Positions 40,501 to 55,500 of a stretch of 64,000 nt of DNA are shown here, piece by piece (the stretch's first letter is position 1; every line of letters begins with the position of its first letter). Position numbers and translations under genes: made by a program. Source of the stretch: Hanleya hanleyi (Eukaryota; Mollusca; Polyplacophora; Lepidopleurida; Hanleyidae); the NCBI GenBank assembly GCA_036873755.1, contig JAVTVY010033653.1, positions 89,575 to 153,574 on the forward strand, given 5' to 3'. The notes under the pieces are model-generated. The model was not told where the DNA came from and ran no database searches. It saw only the letters and a program-made list of their open reading frames with translations.

Positions 40501-43500
40501 GAGGAACAGTCTTTGTCCTCTCCTCTGCACAGTCTGCCGGAATGCCAAATATCTCTATGGTAACATAAGGATCAGTTACATCACCCTTCGAGCCTGCCCC
40601 TCGAGGTTTGGGCAAATGTTGTCCGCTTATCACCTGTAACATGATGACAGAATAATGGTCATGAGTTACAATTACAAAATGAAACTGAATATTACATGTA
40701 GCTATTTCAAACAAAATATGTCCTGAATTAACAAAAAAAAACCCAACAAGAGCTGTGCACTCACATATCCTCAGTCAGACGAGACAAAACGAAAAATAAT
40801 GGTACTTATTTAACATCACTCAACGTGGGAATAAATAATTAGAATCTGACCTTGCAAAAATAGGTCAAGGTCAGTCATACTCAACTTACTTCAGGATCAT
40901 CACCAGAAGCATACATAGAATTAATTTGAAAAGCCTGGCTATAATTCTTCATGATATATCACAATAAACAGTGTCACAATAAACCTTGTAAAAATAGGTC
41001 AAGGTCAGTCAACATGGGTAGGCTTCAAGTTCTTCATCAGTTACATGTGCAATATGAATTTGGATACCCTAGCTATAATCTTTCAACAAATATTGCAAAA
41101 TTAGAATTTGAATTTTAAACACAGCAAGGAAGCAATCAGAGATTGTTCAATTGTATGCCCCCCTTCCACTTTAATCCGAAACTGCCGTGCCATTGTTCTG
41201 TTCTGTATTGGTCGGTGAAATTATGAAGCGATCAGTGAACTTTGAATTTTGCACCCAATTCACTCTTTTTGGGGCAATTTCATACTTCAGGACCTATACG
41301 GTCTGCTTTGGAATGTAGAATAACACTTTTATAGCCATTTTCCCAGTCCAAATCGGTTATGGACTGAGATCCAGCCTGAACAAAATAAATATATCCCATT
41401 CACTTAGGTTTGATGAAAAAGGGCCATAACTCTTGAAAATATAACTGACAGCAGAGAAACTTCACGCTGCACAACTATGGGGTATTGACCACATATCATG
41501 CAAATTCCATACTTGTCCATAGAAAATTAACCGAGGTCCAGCCCGGAAAAGTCCCAATTCACAAAGATTTCAAGAACAAAGGGCCATAACTCTTGAAAAT
41601 ATAAGCGAAACGTTGAGAAACTTCACGCTGCACAACTACAGGGCACTGATCACATATCCTGCAAATTCCATACGTGTCCATACAATATTAACCGAGATCC
41701 AGCCCGGACAAGTCCCAATTCACAAAGACTTGAAGAACAAAGGGCCATAACTCTTGAAAATATATGCGAAACGCAGAGAAATTCACGCTGCTCAACTATA
41801 GGGCACTGACCACATATGCTGCAAATTTCAAAATTCTCCATACAATATTAACCAAGATCCAGCCCGGACATATAACTGACAGCAGAGAAACTTCACGCTG
41901 CACAACTATGGGGTATTGACCACATATCATGCAAATTCCATACTTGTCCATAGAAAATTAACCGAGGTCCAGCCCGGAAAAGTCCCAATTCATGGAGATT
42001 TCAGGAACAAAGGGCCATAACTCTTGAAAATATAAGCGAAATGAGGAGAAACTTTCCGCTGCACAACTGTGGGGCACTGACCACATATCATGCAAATTTC
42101 GTACTTGTCCATACAATATTAACCAAGATCCAGCCCGGACAAGTCCCATTCACAGAGATTTCAGAAAAAGGGCCATAACTCTTGAAAATTATACCGAAAC
42201 TCGGAAAAACCTCTACGCTGCACAACTACGAGGCATTGGCCACATTCCATGCAAGTTTCAATCCTGTCCATCAAATATTAACCGAGATATCGCGCGGACA
42301 AGAAATTCGGACGGACAGACAGACGGATGGATGGACAGGCGGACGGACGGACAAAGCGATCGCTATATGCCCCCCCCCCTTCCCCTCTAATTAGAGCAGG
42401 GATTCATAGAAGTGCAAAATTTTGCCACCGGATACTGAAATTTCAGTATTTTTTTTACCTCAATTGAGTTTTTATCAGTTTTTGCCACCGGCGTCCTGAT
42501 TGCTATTGATTTTTTTTGTGTTTTTGCCGCCGCCATATGTAATGGTTCTGAGAAAGAGCTTAAAGCTTAGAATAAAGTAATATAACATCAAATTTTACTT
42601 AATCATTGAACTGTCTTAATTTAATTGAACAAGAATAGAATATTCCCTCACCACAAAGTCAGCCTCCTAGGGGTGCAGTCTATCAGAGATGGCTCAATTC
42701 CCATCTCCTACCGACAACTGCACCCCAATTACTAGCATTGTTTCAGTTATGAAAATATTTTTGTCAATTTAAATAATCCATATCCTCCCTAAATTTGAAA
42801 TGAACGAGATCTGAATTGCGATATTTAATCCCAATCAGGGGTTTTCCCTAAAATGTTGAACAGGCCTCGAAATAAGACAGCACGGGGTGATCAAAAAATT
42901 TATCCCCTGATTTTTGGTCCAGGTGATCAATTTTTTGATCTCCTAGTAGATCAACCACGTAACCAATCGATCACCTAAAACTATAGAGATTTCATGTTGT
43001 ATGAATGGATTGGTTTTTCTTAAGTGGAATTGTGCAAAATGACAATGTGCATGCCAATTTACTAAATTCATTTCAGGAAATATATCCAAGATAAAACTTG
43101 ACATTTTAAGAACGTGTTTTACTCCTTCCTGACTGTCTCTTAACCATACTATAGTATTAATAGTGGTGTCGATGTCCGAGTGCCAGGCTGTCAAGCAGTG
43201 TTGAACCTTTCAAAATGGGTTCAAACGGTGATAGTCAAGTCGTTGGAATTGACAAATAAAATGAAATAATGGATGGTATTTGATGCACGATACATTAATT
43301 TGAAACCCTAAACATACATTCGCAACATACTTGGCATTTTACAGCTTTAGAAATATTTAGGAAAAGCAATTTGATAAAAATATTGTATAGTAAAACTTAG
43401 GTAAGAAATTTGATCACTTTCAGATTACTACTGATGGACGGTCTGTTTTGCTTCATTCCGACTAAATAACTCGTCTAAAATCGTATAGATGTCATGATAT

Positions 43501-46500
43501 GTATTCCTGATTACACTTAGGATAAAGAATACTGAAAATTTATTGAACATTCGGTAAAAATCCTGTTGTTTATGCGACGTATGGTTTCGGTGAGCGAAGC
43601 CAAACACCATAATTTACGGCGCATGCGTACTCAAGCGATATTTATGGTTGACCAATCAGTAAGTCGTGTTACGTCAGGTGATCAGGTTTTCGCGGGAATG
43701 AATGAAAAGAATTTAAAACACATGACCATTTTACCCAATAACATCGACGCATTTCTACTACGTGACCCAGATGCTTCTGTGTAAATGGAAACACGAGTTG
43801 TTGCCCTTCAATTTTTTTATCTCGAACGTGGAGAATGTGTTCCTGCAAACGATCTTGTAAACAAGGTGCGTTTTTACTCGTTTTAACAAACTTTTCTGAA
43901 TAAATGGCGTGCATACGTCTGAAAAAAATTTTAAGCGGAGTTGTTGGTCGATTTACGAGTTTTAGCATTCACCGGAATTGAGTTTATAGCTGAGAAATTG
44001 AAATTTACTGTGTTAAATGCACACACTTCAGTTTTTTACAGTCCGAATTGAGTTTCCTAGTGAATTTTGCCATCGAATACCGGTGGCAAAAACCGACGTG
44101 TATGAATCCCTGTAGAGGGGGGGCATAATTAGGTCAAGTTCAGTCATTCTCCATAGGCTTCTGACCCATCACCAAATGCAACTGTCGTATGAATTTGGAG
44201 AGCCCGGATATAGTCCTTCAAGAGAGGTGTCCACACCGATAATGGACAGATGGATAGACAGACAGAGGCCGCTGATGACAAGTACTCTTTGGCCAAAATC
44301 AGTCAAAATCAATTATTTGCAATGATTTTGAGGTATACTTGGAAATTAATCATAATCTACATCTCTAAAATGCAGTTTCCCACTTTTTCACAATTTCTGG
44401 CCTAGGTGACCTTGACCTTTATCTGACCTTCTGACCTCAAGTGAATAGGGTTATTCTCTGCGCCATATGGATGATAGGCATCAAGGTTTAACCCTTTGCT
44501 ACTTGCTGATAGTCTCGTTTGTCAGCCTTGTATGTTCGGATAAATGCATGCGGGTGGATTTTGTTATGGACCCTCTTTTTTTGAAGCAATATATTTGCAT
44601 GTAGGTTGATTGAAACCCCGCTAAATATATATATTTTCGGAAAGCCCACATTTTAATTAATCTGTCCTTCAAAATATCTGCCCATTTGTGTCTAAAATAG
44701 AATCAGACCAGGCGAGAAAATAAAATAAACCAAAAAAAACAAACTTTGATTTTGGCAACATTACCGTGCGTCTGGTCCCAGCCAAATGATAGTTTCCGTA
44801 AAAAAAATCTCATCACGATCGCCCATTTCAACCGGACGATCGTGCTAAAATACCAGTGCATCATCCCTGTGGGTTTTAATCCGATATATAAATCCGAGAA
44901 ACCCTTTATTTCTTTTGTAAACCCAACAGTGGGCTCGCTAAAGTTCCCAACTGAGCCATTTTCTCCCCGAAGAATTCACTCGGCACTGCGCACCGACAAA
45001 CAGACAGACATCCGGCCAATCGCTTCCATTGTCTCACACGATGACCGCATTCTCAACTAATCAGCTTCGCGATACTAACAGAGCCCGGGCGCGGTTGTTT
45101 GGCTTCCTGTATCGAAGAATGATGACATCTGTATCCAACCAAATCCTTCGTTAGCGTTGGTTATTTGTTAAATCACTCATCATAGGTCGAAAGAGCTGGA
45201 AATGACCTTTAAAATGAGACCAATATATCCCACATTCTACCGCGGGAAATGGGATTTCGATTGCGTTGAAAATGGTCAAAAAACGGCAAATTCTTCGCCG
45301 ATTTTCTCAATTTCCACCACAAGGAAGGTACGTCTTCAATAAAATAAACTTGTTATACGTTTATTGCATGATTTACAATAAAATTTGAACGTATATTGCC
45401 GACTATTTCCTTGTCCAACGATGTGGACGACCCACGACCTCTCACTTGACGAACATTTTACTGTGCGACGATTTTTTTACATCGTGGTCAATTGCGGCCG
45501 GTTTCGGCCTTTATGGGTATATACGGTGCCGGCCGGTTTTGGCCGGTATAAGTACGAAAGGGTTAAACAAATTCTGGACTTGGAACAGAAGCGATGTGAT
45601 TTTTTTACATATCTGGATTGAGTGAACTTCACCTTTGACCTTTTGACCTAAACATAAAATATTTTTTCTTTTTTGCCCATCAGCAATATATACCCAATGT
45701 TTGGTACCGATCCATAAAATAGAAGTGAAGATTTCCCTCTTTTTTGCAGATTTTCTAGCCCAAGTGACGCTGAACTTTGACCTAGCGACGTCAAAATCAA
45801 TAGGCCAAAAGCTATTCCACAATTATGCCTTCCGTTAAAATTTGGAGTAAATCAATAGTTTTCAACTTATTGTGTTGACGGGAACAAGCAACGAACAAAC
45901 AAACAGCGATTATATATCCCCTGACCAGGATTTTCGGCGTGGGATAAAAACAGGGAAAGGCTGATTTCAGACAGATAGCCGAGCCAAGCAGAGCTGCTGG
46001 CCAAAGCCTGATATCAACAGAATTCAGCAGTAGAGTCAGACAATAAACTTTAAATCACACAACATTTTACATAGGAAAGTTTACAAGAATAAATCTGTGT
46101 GGGCAACAGCTTTCATGCCAAGCAAGTTCTATAACAACAAAAAAGGTCTAAAATTGGAGCCTGGCTGTTCCATGAGATAGTATCTCATGAATTAACAGTA
46201 ACCACTGACCTTAACGTGTAGAATCTGTGGAGAAACACCAGGTATCACATCACGCGTGTTAGCACTGAAGTATGCGATCTCCTCCCTCATTATGGCAGGT
46301 TTGAGAACGAAGCCACAGCCGCCATTTTTCTGGAACCAGCCATCATACAGGTCCATCATTAAGCCCGGGGTCTGATAGTTCAGGGCCACTGGTAGCAGGA
46401 ATATTAACAGTAATTATGGTACAACATACAACCATGTCATTCAGGTGAATAAATGAGCTACGTTTAACATCGCTTTCAACCATATTTCAGTCATATCGCG

Positions 46501-49500
46501 ATGAGCCAACAAGGCACGTACCACCCAGCCAAGTTGTGTTCCTGTTACTTCAACGAAGCAAATCCATGTTATTCAGATGAAAATTAACCTTGTGTATACA
46601 TGTAGTCGTTTAGCATCAGATATAGACATCTTGGGCATGTGTATCATACCTCCTTCGTGTCATTAATTTATGCTTCCGCATTGAATACAAGGTGGTAACC
46701 ATACAGACAGATAGACAGACAGACAGAGAAACAGTCAGATGTAGAATACAAGTTGCATCATCACATCAATCACTGACAGTGACTATGTCCCAATGAACAG
46801 TACAGAAAATTACTGAATCTCCAAAAGCCAGTCTTGCCAGTAAATTACTTTGTCGGGTCAGATCAAAGACAGTCCAGTTTGGTAAATCATCGTGCGAGTG
46901 GTCACAGGATAAGGTTGCTGAAGATAAGATGTAAGAAATTAAGAGAACTATTACCAAGCTGACATCCACAGTTCCAGAGGTCCTGAGGGTTGTAGTTACT
47001 CGAGTCCACTCTCATACCATTGGGGTAAATCCTCGACATGAAATATTTGTTATGGTTGACAAACTCCTCTGGACATGCTATCGCCAGCTTCAACGCTTGA
47101 GACTCACTAAACGAACACACCTCCCAAAATTTTTCTGAAAATATACATATGAATGTTTCAGCCGTATAAAAACATCGCAGTTGGCAACAGGTGTATATTC
47201 ATCACCATGGCATTATACCTGGTCCCTGTTCAATGTTATACTCCTGAATATATACTTTGAGCAGGTATTCATACAAAGGTATTCTATCTTGAAATAACTT
47301 TGTGTGTGAAGTTAAACCATAAACAAATGTCAATGTACTATAGGTAGACTTAGCAAATCAATAAATATTCATGTGTAATTTTCCCAGTGATTAGAGACCA
47401 AATATAATGGTGAAAGGAGCTGATAATTAGATCTTCCACACAAGAACGAGGTTCAGACAAATGTTACAGTATCTCTCAATGTAAAGAAAGGACAACATCT
47501 AGAACTTATATCCACTGATTATTTATTATTCTCTATCTTCTGTCAGTTTTTTTTCTAATCAATTGGAATCTGCAGTACGGTAATTATCCTAATAATTCAA
47601 TCAAAGGAAGTTCACTTTTTATCTCTGCAGAGAAAAAGTAACATTCCCATTCTTTATTCAAATTGAAGAAAAGTCATATAATGACAAAATGTGACACTTT
47701 GTAGCTGGTGCCATCAAGAATATTTCCAGATATAAGCCATTTTTGCAGCACTTTCGGTGATCGGATTATTAGGGGAATTAACGTATTGATTTATCATATT
47801 TTGAAAACATTACAAAGCTGCATTAAATATATTATTGATCAACATTTTAAAAGGTGTTGTCTACTGAGCAAGTTTTCACAAGGGAAATTACATCAATAGA
47901 CGAGTAATGAGGAAGTGTTGAATTCTTCGACAGATAATCTGCTTTGCATTCCACACAAATTTTGTGTGGGTGAAAACAGGCAGGGTTTTCGGTCTTTGGA
48001 CATAAATAGTTGCAATAACTTCAACAAAAACTCTGTATAAGTATATATTTTCTGAAAAGGCATACTCGTGCCATTATTTCAGGTGACAAGTGAGCTATAG
48101 AAATTGAAAAGGTAAGACATGCCATCCTCCTTCAAACCTCTTTCAACTTTTCCCGGAAAAGTCCATAAATGTATGAAAATCCATCAAATTCAGCTGACCC
48201 TCCAAAGAACGCAAACAAAATGATTTTCTTGTTCTCCGCTCAATGGGCATTTTTAAATAGTGAAAAATAACAGGGGTCGACCCACATGTACTCATTTTTC
48301 ATAAAATTTTATCGTCATGGAAGAGTCATCATTCAAGCCCCCATAAAAGTGTGGATGTTGGCTTGCTTCACGGTACGGTTAACTCTGTAGTAGAGGCGTG
48401 ATAAGCCAGTAATTCTCATATGCCCGTTTGGAGGAACAGTAACGTACAACAGGAAGGTACCAAATGGAAATATGGATTATCATGCTGTAAAAAATGGATA
48501 ACCTTCCTTATTATGGAATTAGGGAGGGGCCACTTTGTGCGAAACCAACCGTGGCTAGAGTGGAGTGCACCCTGGGTCCCATCCCCAATCTCTGAGTAGG
48601 AAGGCTGGATATGTTACTGATGTAGATAATACTGACGATACCTCCCTCAGGGGAAATCAATGCTTAATGTGAGTGCTGGCACTATATCATCAGGAGCCAT
48701 CCCCAGGGATTGATTTAACCCCGTAAAACTAAAGTTACAAACATTGCTGCAACAAAAACAGCTCAAAAACACTTATTTGAATAATTCTGTTATACATTAT
48801 GGATGCCAAATGGACCCCAGTGAGATATTAAATTAACGCCATCACTTTATTTTCAGCTTTGGAATGCCAGCTTGTAAGGTTGGTTGCTTGGAGTTTAACG
48901 TCGCATCTAACCTTGTCGGTCACAAGGCAAAGATGACCCAAACAAACATACCCTAGCAAAACCCTAACCCTAACAAAAACCTAACCAAAACTAATAAAAT
49001 TTTTGAATTTTGAAAATTTGGCTCTACAGACACTGGTGATCACAATGGATCGTCAAAGAGTCTAATTTGTTTGGCACTTTAATTTACCTCCTGTACCAGA
49101 CAAACATGGTATGGTACAAACCATGCTGCCCTAAGCTGGAGGGCGCAGCTTGTTGGTTGGTTGTTTGGAGTTTAACGTCGCACCTAACCTTATCGGTCAC
49201 ACAGCGACAATGATCCAAACAAACATACCATAGCAAAACCCTAACCCTAACAAAAACCTAACCAAAACTACAAAAAAAAAATTGAATTTTGAAAATTAGG
49301 CTTTACAGACACTGGTGATCACAATGGATCATCAGAGAGCCTAATTTGTTTGGCACTTTAATTTACCTCCTGTGGGGCGCAGCTTGTAAGGTGGATACAT
49401 GTATGTATGTACAACTGTGAGTGAGTGAATATGATTTAACGTCATCTTCAACTATATTTCAGTCATATCATGACATTAGGTCCTATTATTTTCACATGCA

Positions 49501-52500
49501 CCCAGGAACTTCATGGATGGGGTCCTATTACTTTTTACACCCGGGAATGTACAACTGTGGCCTTTCGTATACTCACGTTGTTGTTGTGAGACCTGGAAGT
49601 CCTCAAATCGTTTGGAGACACAGTAATTGACAAGGTCAGATAACTCTTTGGCCAGTTTGTGTTTGCGTACCGAACCTTCCTACAAATAAACGGATCGAGT
49701 ATGGCTCACATTATTGGCACTATCTCCATCAATTGCTCATACCTCAATATGTCATATGTCATACCTTGGAATGATTTCTGTATCAGTGGGATACATTCAC
49801 CAAAATTCTCTATTTATTGATATTCATAATACATTTTGTTCACATCGAAAAGTACTAAAAAGTTTCAAATAAAATGTATCATGAGATAAACCATAAATAA
49901 TTTAATAATCTGAACCGGCATAACTTGTTTTATTGTTTTCAGAGTACCATGTGTCATCATTAGTCTTAGCCCCAATTCATCACCAGGCCTTAACCTCGGC
50001 CCAATCTATAACACCCCAAAAAAATAAAAGTGAGTAGGATTTAACCTTGTTTTCCACATTTTTCCAGTCATATCACGATGGTGCCTACATGTGCCAGAAC
50101 ACGAGAGTGTCCACAGTTCCTATTATCCTGAACACTGATCAGCCCAGTCAGTACAGCACCCAGTCACCCATCCAAGTATTGACAGATCTCAACGCTGCTT
50201 TACTTTCGTGTTCTGATGAAACAAACTATCATAGTACAGTGCTACCTTAATCCAATGATAGGTGGATTAGTCCAAGGAATACCAGTACATTTATATTTCT
50301 AGCAGTTTCCCGAAAGTTTACGCTATATCAGAGGAACTAGTGGATATTTCAAGAACAAGTGGTTGAAATGTAATACCACAACACCATGCAGTCCTCATAC
50401 ATGTATACCCCGGAGAGTCGGGAAGTTAATTTGGCACGGATATGTGAGCCAGTGAGAAGAGGATCACACATGACAATTCAACAGGACATATAAGGGCAGA
50501 TAATGCCAGAAATTCAATCAACAACTTCACTCGACTATTCAGATCATTTGCGGCACCAGGGATCCTGCGGATTTCGCCCGATAGATCTAGCTCTCACAGA
50601 ATGGTATATATAGACACCTCAGTGACCAGGCTTCAATTCAGCGAAAGGGATTATATCAACTAATCTTGGACCAGACTGATTTAATGTCGGTCTACTTTCC
50701 AATTCATTGATCATAAATTTTCCAAGCAGGCAACTCTAGCCGTTTTCAGCGGTGCTTCCGGACAATTGTCACTACACTGTGGTTTTAACTTTCACCATTC
50801 TAGGAGATCAAGTTTTCCGTCTTTCACTTGCCCTGGTGAACCTAAGGAGCCAGTGTCACAAATAGATGGAGAGTCCGGAGTCGTTTGCTTGACAATAGCT
50901 GAATCAACATATCTGTGGAAATCAATGAGAAGTAGGCTATCCTCCAATGTGATCCAACATTTTGTATTCCAGATCCTACATGTATAGCACATTTTCTTAA
51001 GAAAAACAGCAGAAGCTTAGATTGATTCTCTGTTGAACTATGTCCTAAGATTACACATCTTTTAATTTTAAATAAATACTGATATGATAATTTAACACTT
51101 ATGTCATGATATATATTTGATCCTAATCAATATGAATCCTGAAATAAGGTTTTCAATGATGAAGATTCTCATACACAAAGGTATCTATCTTCTTAAATGA
51201 AGGATCAAACTGATATACAGAAACCCTCAAGCTCCAAAACAACTAGATCAGTTTATGTCCGTCATTAAATTAAGGTTACAGGATCCATAGTGATAAGATT
51301 TTCTGCACCTCATCAGCTTTTGCCTAGTAATGGGTGGATTGTACAATAGGACCAGAAGATAATCTGGAAGTTCTAGTTCCGTTAGTTGATTGGCTGATCT
51401 GGGCCACACATCATATAATCTAATTGGATATTTAGTTTTGAATTGATATTCCAGTTACTCACCATCATGAGTTATATATTTGTTAAAGCTGTTCATTCAG
51501 GCAATCAGAATTTTGTGATAACTACGATATACTGAAAACCATATCTGAATCATTTTAATTTAAATGGAGAAGTTTGAGAACATTTCCTCAGTAATAACTC
51601 ACAAACTTCATATCAAAACTATTTGAACTTTCAGATTTATACAAAACATGTACAGCATTCAAACAGAATAAAAACCAGAGCGGTTGAAGTCACCCGACAT
51701 TGAAACAATTGATTTGGCTTGGAACTATAATGTTCAGTACATGGCATGGAGAGCAATCACAAGTGAGATCCAGTGGCACAAGGGTCACTATATAGCTGAA
51801 ATATTGCTGAACGCTATGTTAAACCTTAATTTTCTCTCTCTCTGCAGTGGAAAGATATCCACAATTACGGCTTTAGTCCTAATCCGGTCAGATTTTCAGA
51901 AGTTATTGTCCGGAAATGAAATTGTAACATCGCCCACAGGTGGCACTACCTATAGGCGGATCGGTGTGAAAAACAATCCCAATCGAGATCTTGAGGCAAG
52001 GTACCCACATTCCAAATTTGAAAAGAATCCGTTCAGTTTTCACATTCACAAGTTGTTGTCCGGAAATGAAGTTGGTTAGACGGCAGCCGCCCGCACGCGT
52101 GCACGGACAGACGGAAGGATGGACCCCAATACCATAGTCCTCCTTTAGCCCTTCGGGCGTCGGGGACAAAAAGCATTCCTCCTTTTTGTGAAATGTCACC
52201 CTGGAAATGACTTAATCACAGTTAAAAGTTCAATAATTCAAATAAATCCAGAAGAAGTTATCCCTTCAACTATAAGCTCATGAATAACTTTGAAATGGAT
52301 GTAAAACCTGCTTAGGGAGTTCATTGAAAGGAATGGCAAATGCCGGTTATCCAAATGGGATACACTATGCCCATTGTAGGCGTTCTGATCAGCATGGATA
52401 GGACTTCCAATTGGCTGCCATTCCCTCTGTGCTATTGTATGGCAAGCCATATGCAATCCTTTCTTTGGTGAGTTAAAAAATGGATGCCAGAGAGTTCCTA

Positions 52501-55500
52501 GGAGTTCCAACTTGGCGCACCATGCCACACCATTTGGAATGCCTTATGCCGTTCCTAGTATGCCCCAATTTCAAGAAGCTCCCTTATTTAGTTCTACATA
52601 TATGTATGTACAACATTGTGTTCAAATTTCAGGACTTCATGCTTAATAGAATAGTACAGGAGATATTAGGAGAACAATCCTGGTTGAAAGTTTAAAGGAG
52701 AAAATGTGCAAAAAATATCGAGAACTGAATGAGTTTCAATTTTCTTCAATTTATGACCAGTTTCTTCAACGAAATTAAATGACTTTTAACAAATGTAAAT
52801 CTACTGAATTTTCAATATTATTTTCAAAATTAATTTTCAATATGAAGCTGCAAATCTGAAAACCCCTCGGCTCTGGGCACCAGCCATTCATAATGTATTC
52901 AGTTTGAACCATACTACTTTGAAGATGTCAGGAACACCAAGCAGTCAAGTGACAAATATACAGATTAAAAACTTTGCAATTAGAAATGGCCCCCAAGGTT
53001 TCCATCCAATCAGAGAAACAGGCAGTCATTACTTGTCTCTTGATGTATCAATGATGTATACCAAGTATCATACTGAACACTTGAACAGTATCAAAGGATA
53101 AAAAGATCATCAATGATTTTACATAAGTTAAAAATGACTGCCACGGTTTTCATCCAATCAGAGAAAACGGTTCTGTCATTGATTGTTAGTCTCTTGATGT
53201 ATTGCTGATGTATACAAAGTCTTGCATCAAACACTTGAACAGTAACAGAGGTATAGATTTTGCATAAATTAAAGATGGCAATCAAGCTTTCCACCTAATC
53301 AGAGAAACTGGTTGTGATTAATTGTAAGTTTCTTGATGTATCGATGATTTATAGTTTCATATGAAGCACTAAAATGGTATCAGAGATATAGACCATTAAT
53401 GATTTTGAATAAATTAAAAATGGCCACCAAGATTTCCACCCAATCAGACAAACGAGTTCTGTAATTTATCATAAGTCTCTTGATGCACCGATGAGGTATA
53501 CCAAATTTTACATCAAACACTTGATACATATCAGAGATAGAGATCATTAATGACTTTGCATAAATTAAAGATGGCCGCTCATCCTTCCCACCATTCTGAG
53601 GAACTGATGTGATTATTCATTGCAAGTCTCTTGATACATCGATGCTGTATACTAAGTTTTGTATAGAACACTTAAATGGTATCACATATCATCAAAGATT
53701 TTGCATAAATTAAAGATGGCTACCAAGGTTTTCACCCAATCAGGGAAAATGGTTCGGTCATTCCTCAAAATTTCTTGATGTATCGATGATCTATGCCACA
53801 TTTCACACTGAACAGCGAAATGGTATCTGAGATACACAAGATTAATGGTTTCGCATAAATTAAAGATGGCCACCAGAGTTTCCACCCAATCGGTTCCAGA
53901 TTCAATAGGGTTCTGGGTCACGAGCATATGGATGTGCACTGCAAGCTTGGTGTGCCTAGGGTAAGTCGTTCTAGAGATATTTTGATAGCGAGAAAGCTGT
54001 GACGGACACATGAATGGATGTACATGACGACAATACCCTTTGGCCAAATTTTGGCCGAGGGATAATGTAGAAAAAGACAATTGCTTGATTAATTCATCAC
54101 CATGTGTTAGATAGATATGACTGTGTACAGCCCATGTGCAGTGCTAATGAACTCAGTCTTCAGTATTGTCTGTACAAACCTTGTTTTAAAGAAGTATATT
54201 GATCATGTTAATATTATTTTAATGATCAGTCAATGACCGCGGCTCTAGCGAATTTACGCATGTGTTTACTATCATTTCTGGGCTGCCAGATATGTTAATT
54301 CTGCCGCTTGCAGTTTGTTGAAATGTGTTCGGTGTAAATTCCATTGCTATTGTGATTCACAATTAGAATACGCGGACGGGTAGTTCGGTTTGTCTCGGGA
54401 GTGGGTGACCCGTTTGTCCTGTATGACGTGCAGTAGTCCTTTAGCGTGTTCTATGCAAGTTAGCTAATTAAAATACGCTTAGCGGACTCTGGTTCGGTCC
54501 AACGAATTACCCAAATGAAAGTCAGATTACCCAAATGAAAGCACAATGAACCCAAATGCACAAGTATTCACTTCAACGAAGGTCCTATTATAAACTAGAA
54601 TGCAAATATGTTCAAAATAGAACGGATGGATGAAAAAAAACACATTTTCCACGTGGCCGTAGCGCAAATTTAATTTAAACCAGGAAGTATATGCCGCGGC
54701 GAGGCAGCGGAAGGGGGAATAACTCTGTCTCGTTTGCATTTCATGCCATGCGGTGTTCACCCAGCGAAACCAAACGTGCATATAATTTCCGAGACAATAT
54801 TTTGTAATATTCCCTACGGTTTAATTAATAGAAATACTTAAGGTCACTAACAACGTTTTACAATCATAACATGTCGATATGAGCTCTTGCAAATGTTATG
54901 AAAACCTGAAAATACACGCCACAAACACGAATTTCTGAATCCCAAAAACTAATAGGATCGCCAAAAAGCCTGGCCAACGGAGAAGGTGCAGAAGCGAGAG
55001 GGCCCGCTAGCGCAAATTCATGTACACTTTTAACGTCATTTGACTGACCATTCACGTTATTCAACATAATAAAATAATGTATCATACACATCTTTTATTT
55101 CCTTCAGTCTTATTTTCTAGATATATTTTCCTTAATCATTGCCATTTTCGTTTTGCTATGAAGCATCAACAATTTGGTAGGCGATGCTGATTGATTGAAA
55201 TAGATTTTTTCTCGGTCTTGGATAGCGAGTTATTTCCCTTTACGTTGTCTCGCGACTGCAGTGTTTTGCCGTTCTAGTTGATATTGTTCTAGTTTCGGTG
55301 GACTCGCTATAATTATACTTTTTGGCCTACTATCGCTCCATTCAAACCAAATTTGCATTCTATTATATAATAGGACCTTCGTTGAAGTGAATACTTGTTC
55401 ATTTGGGTTCATTGTACTTTCATTTGGGTAATCTGACTTTCATTTGGGTTCATTTGGACCCCTCTGGCTGGCTTGACCAGTTCGTATAAATAACCGATAA

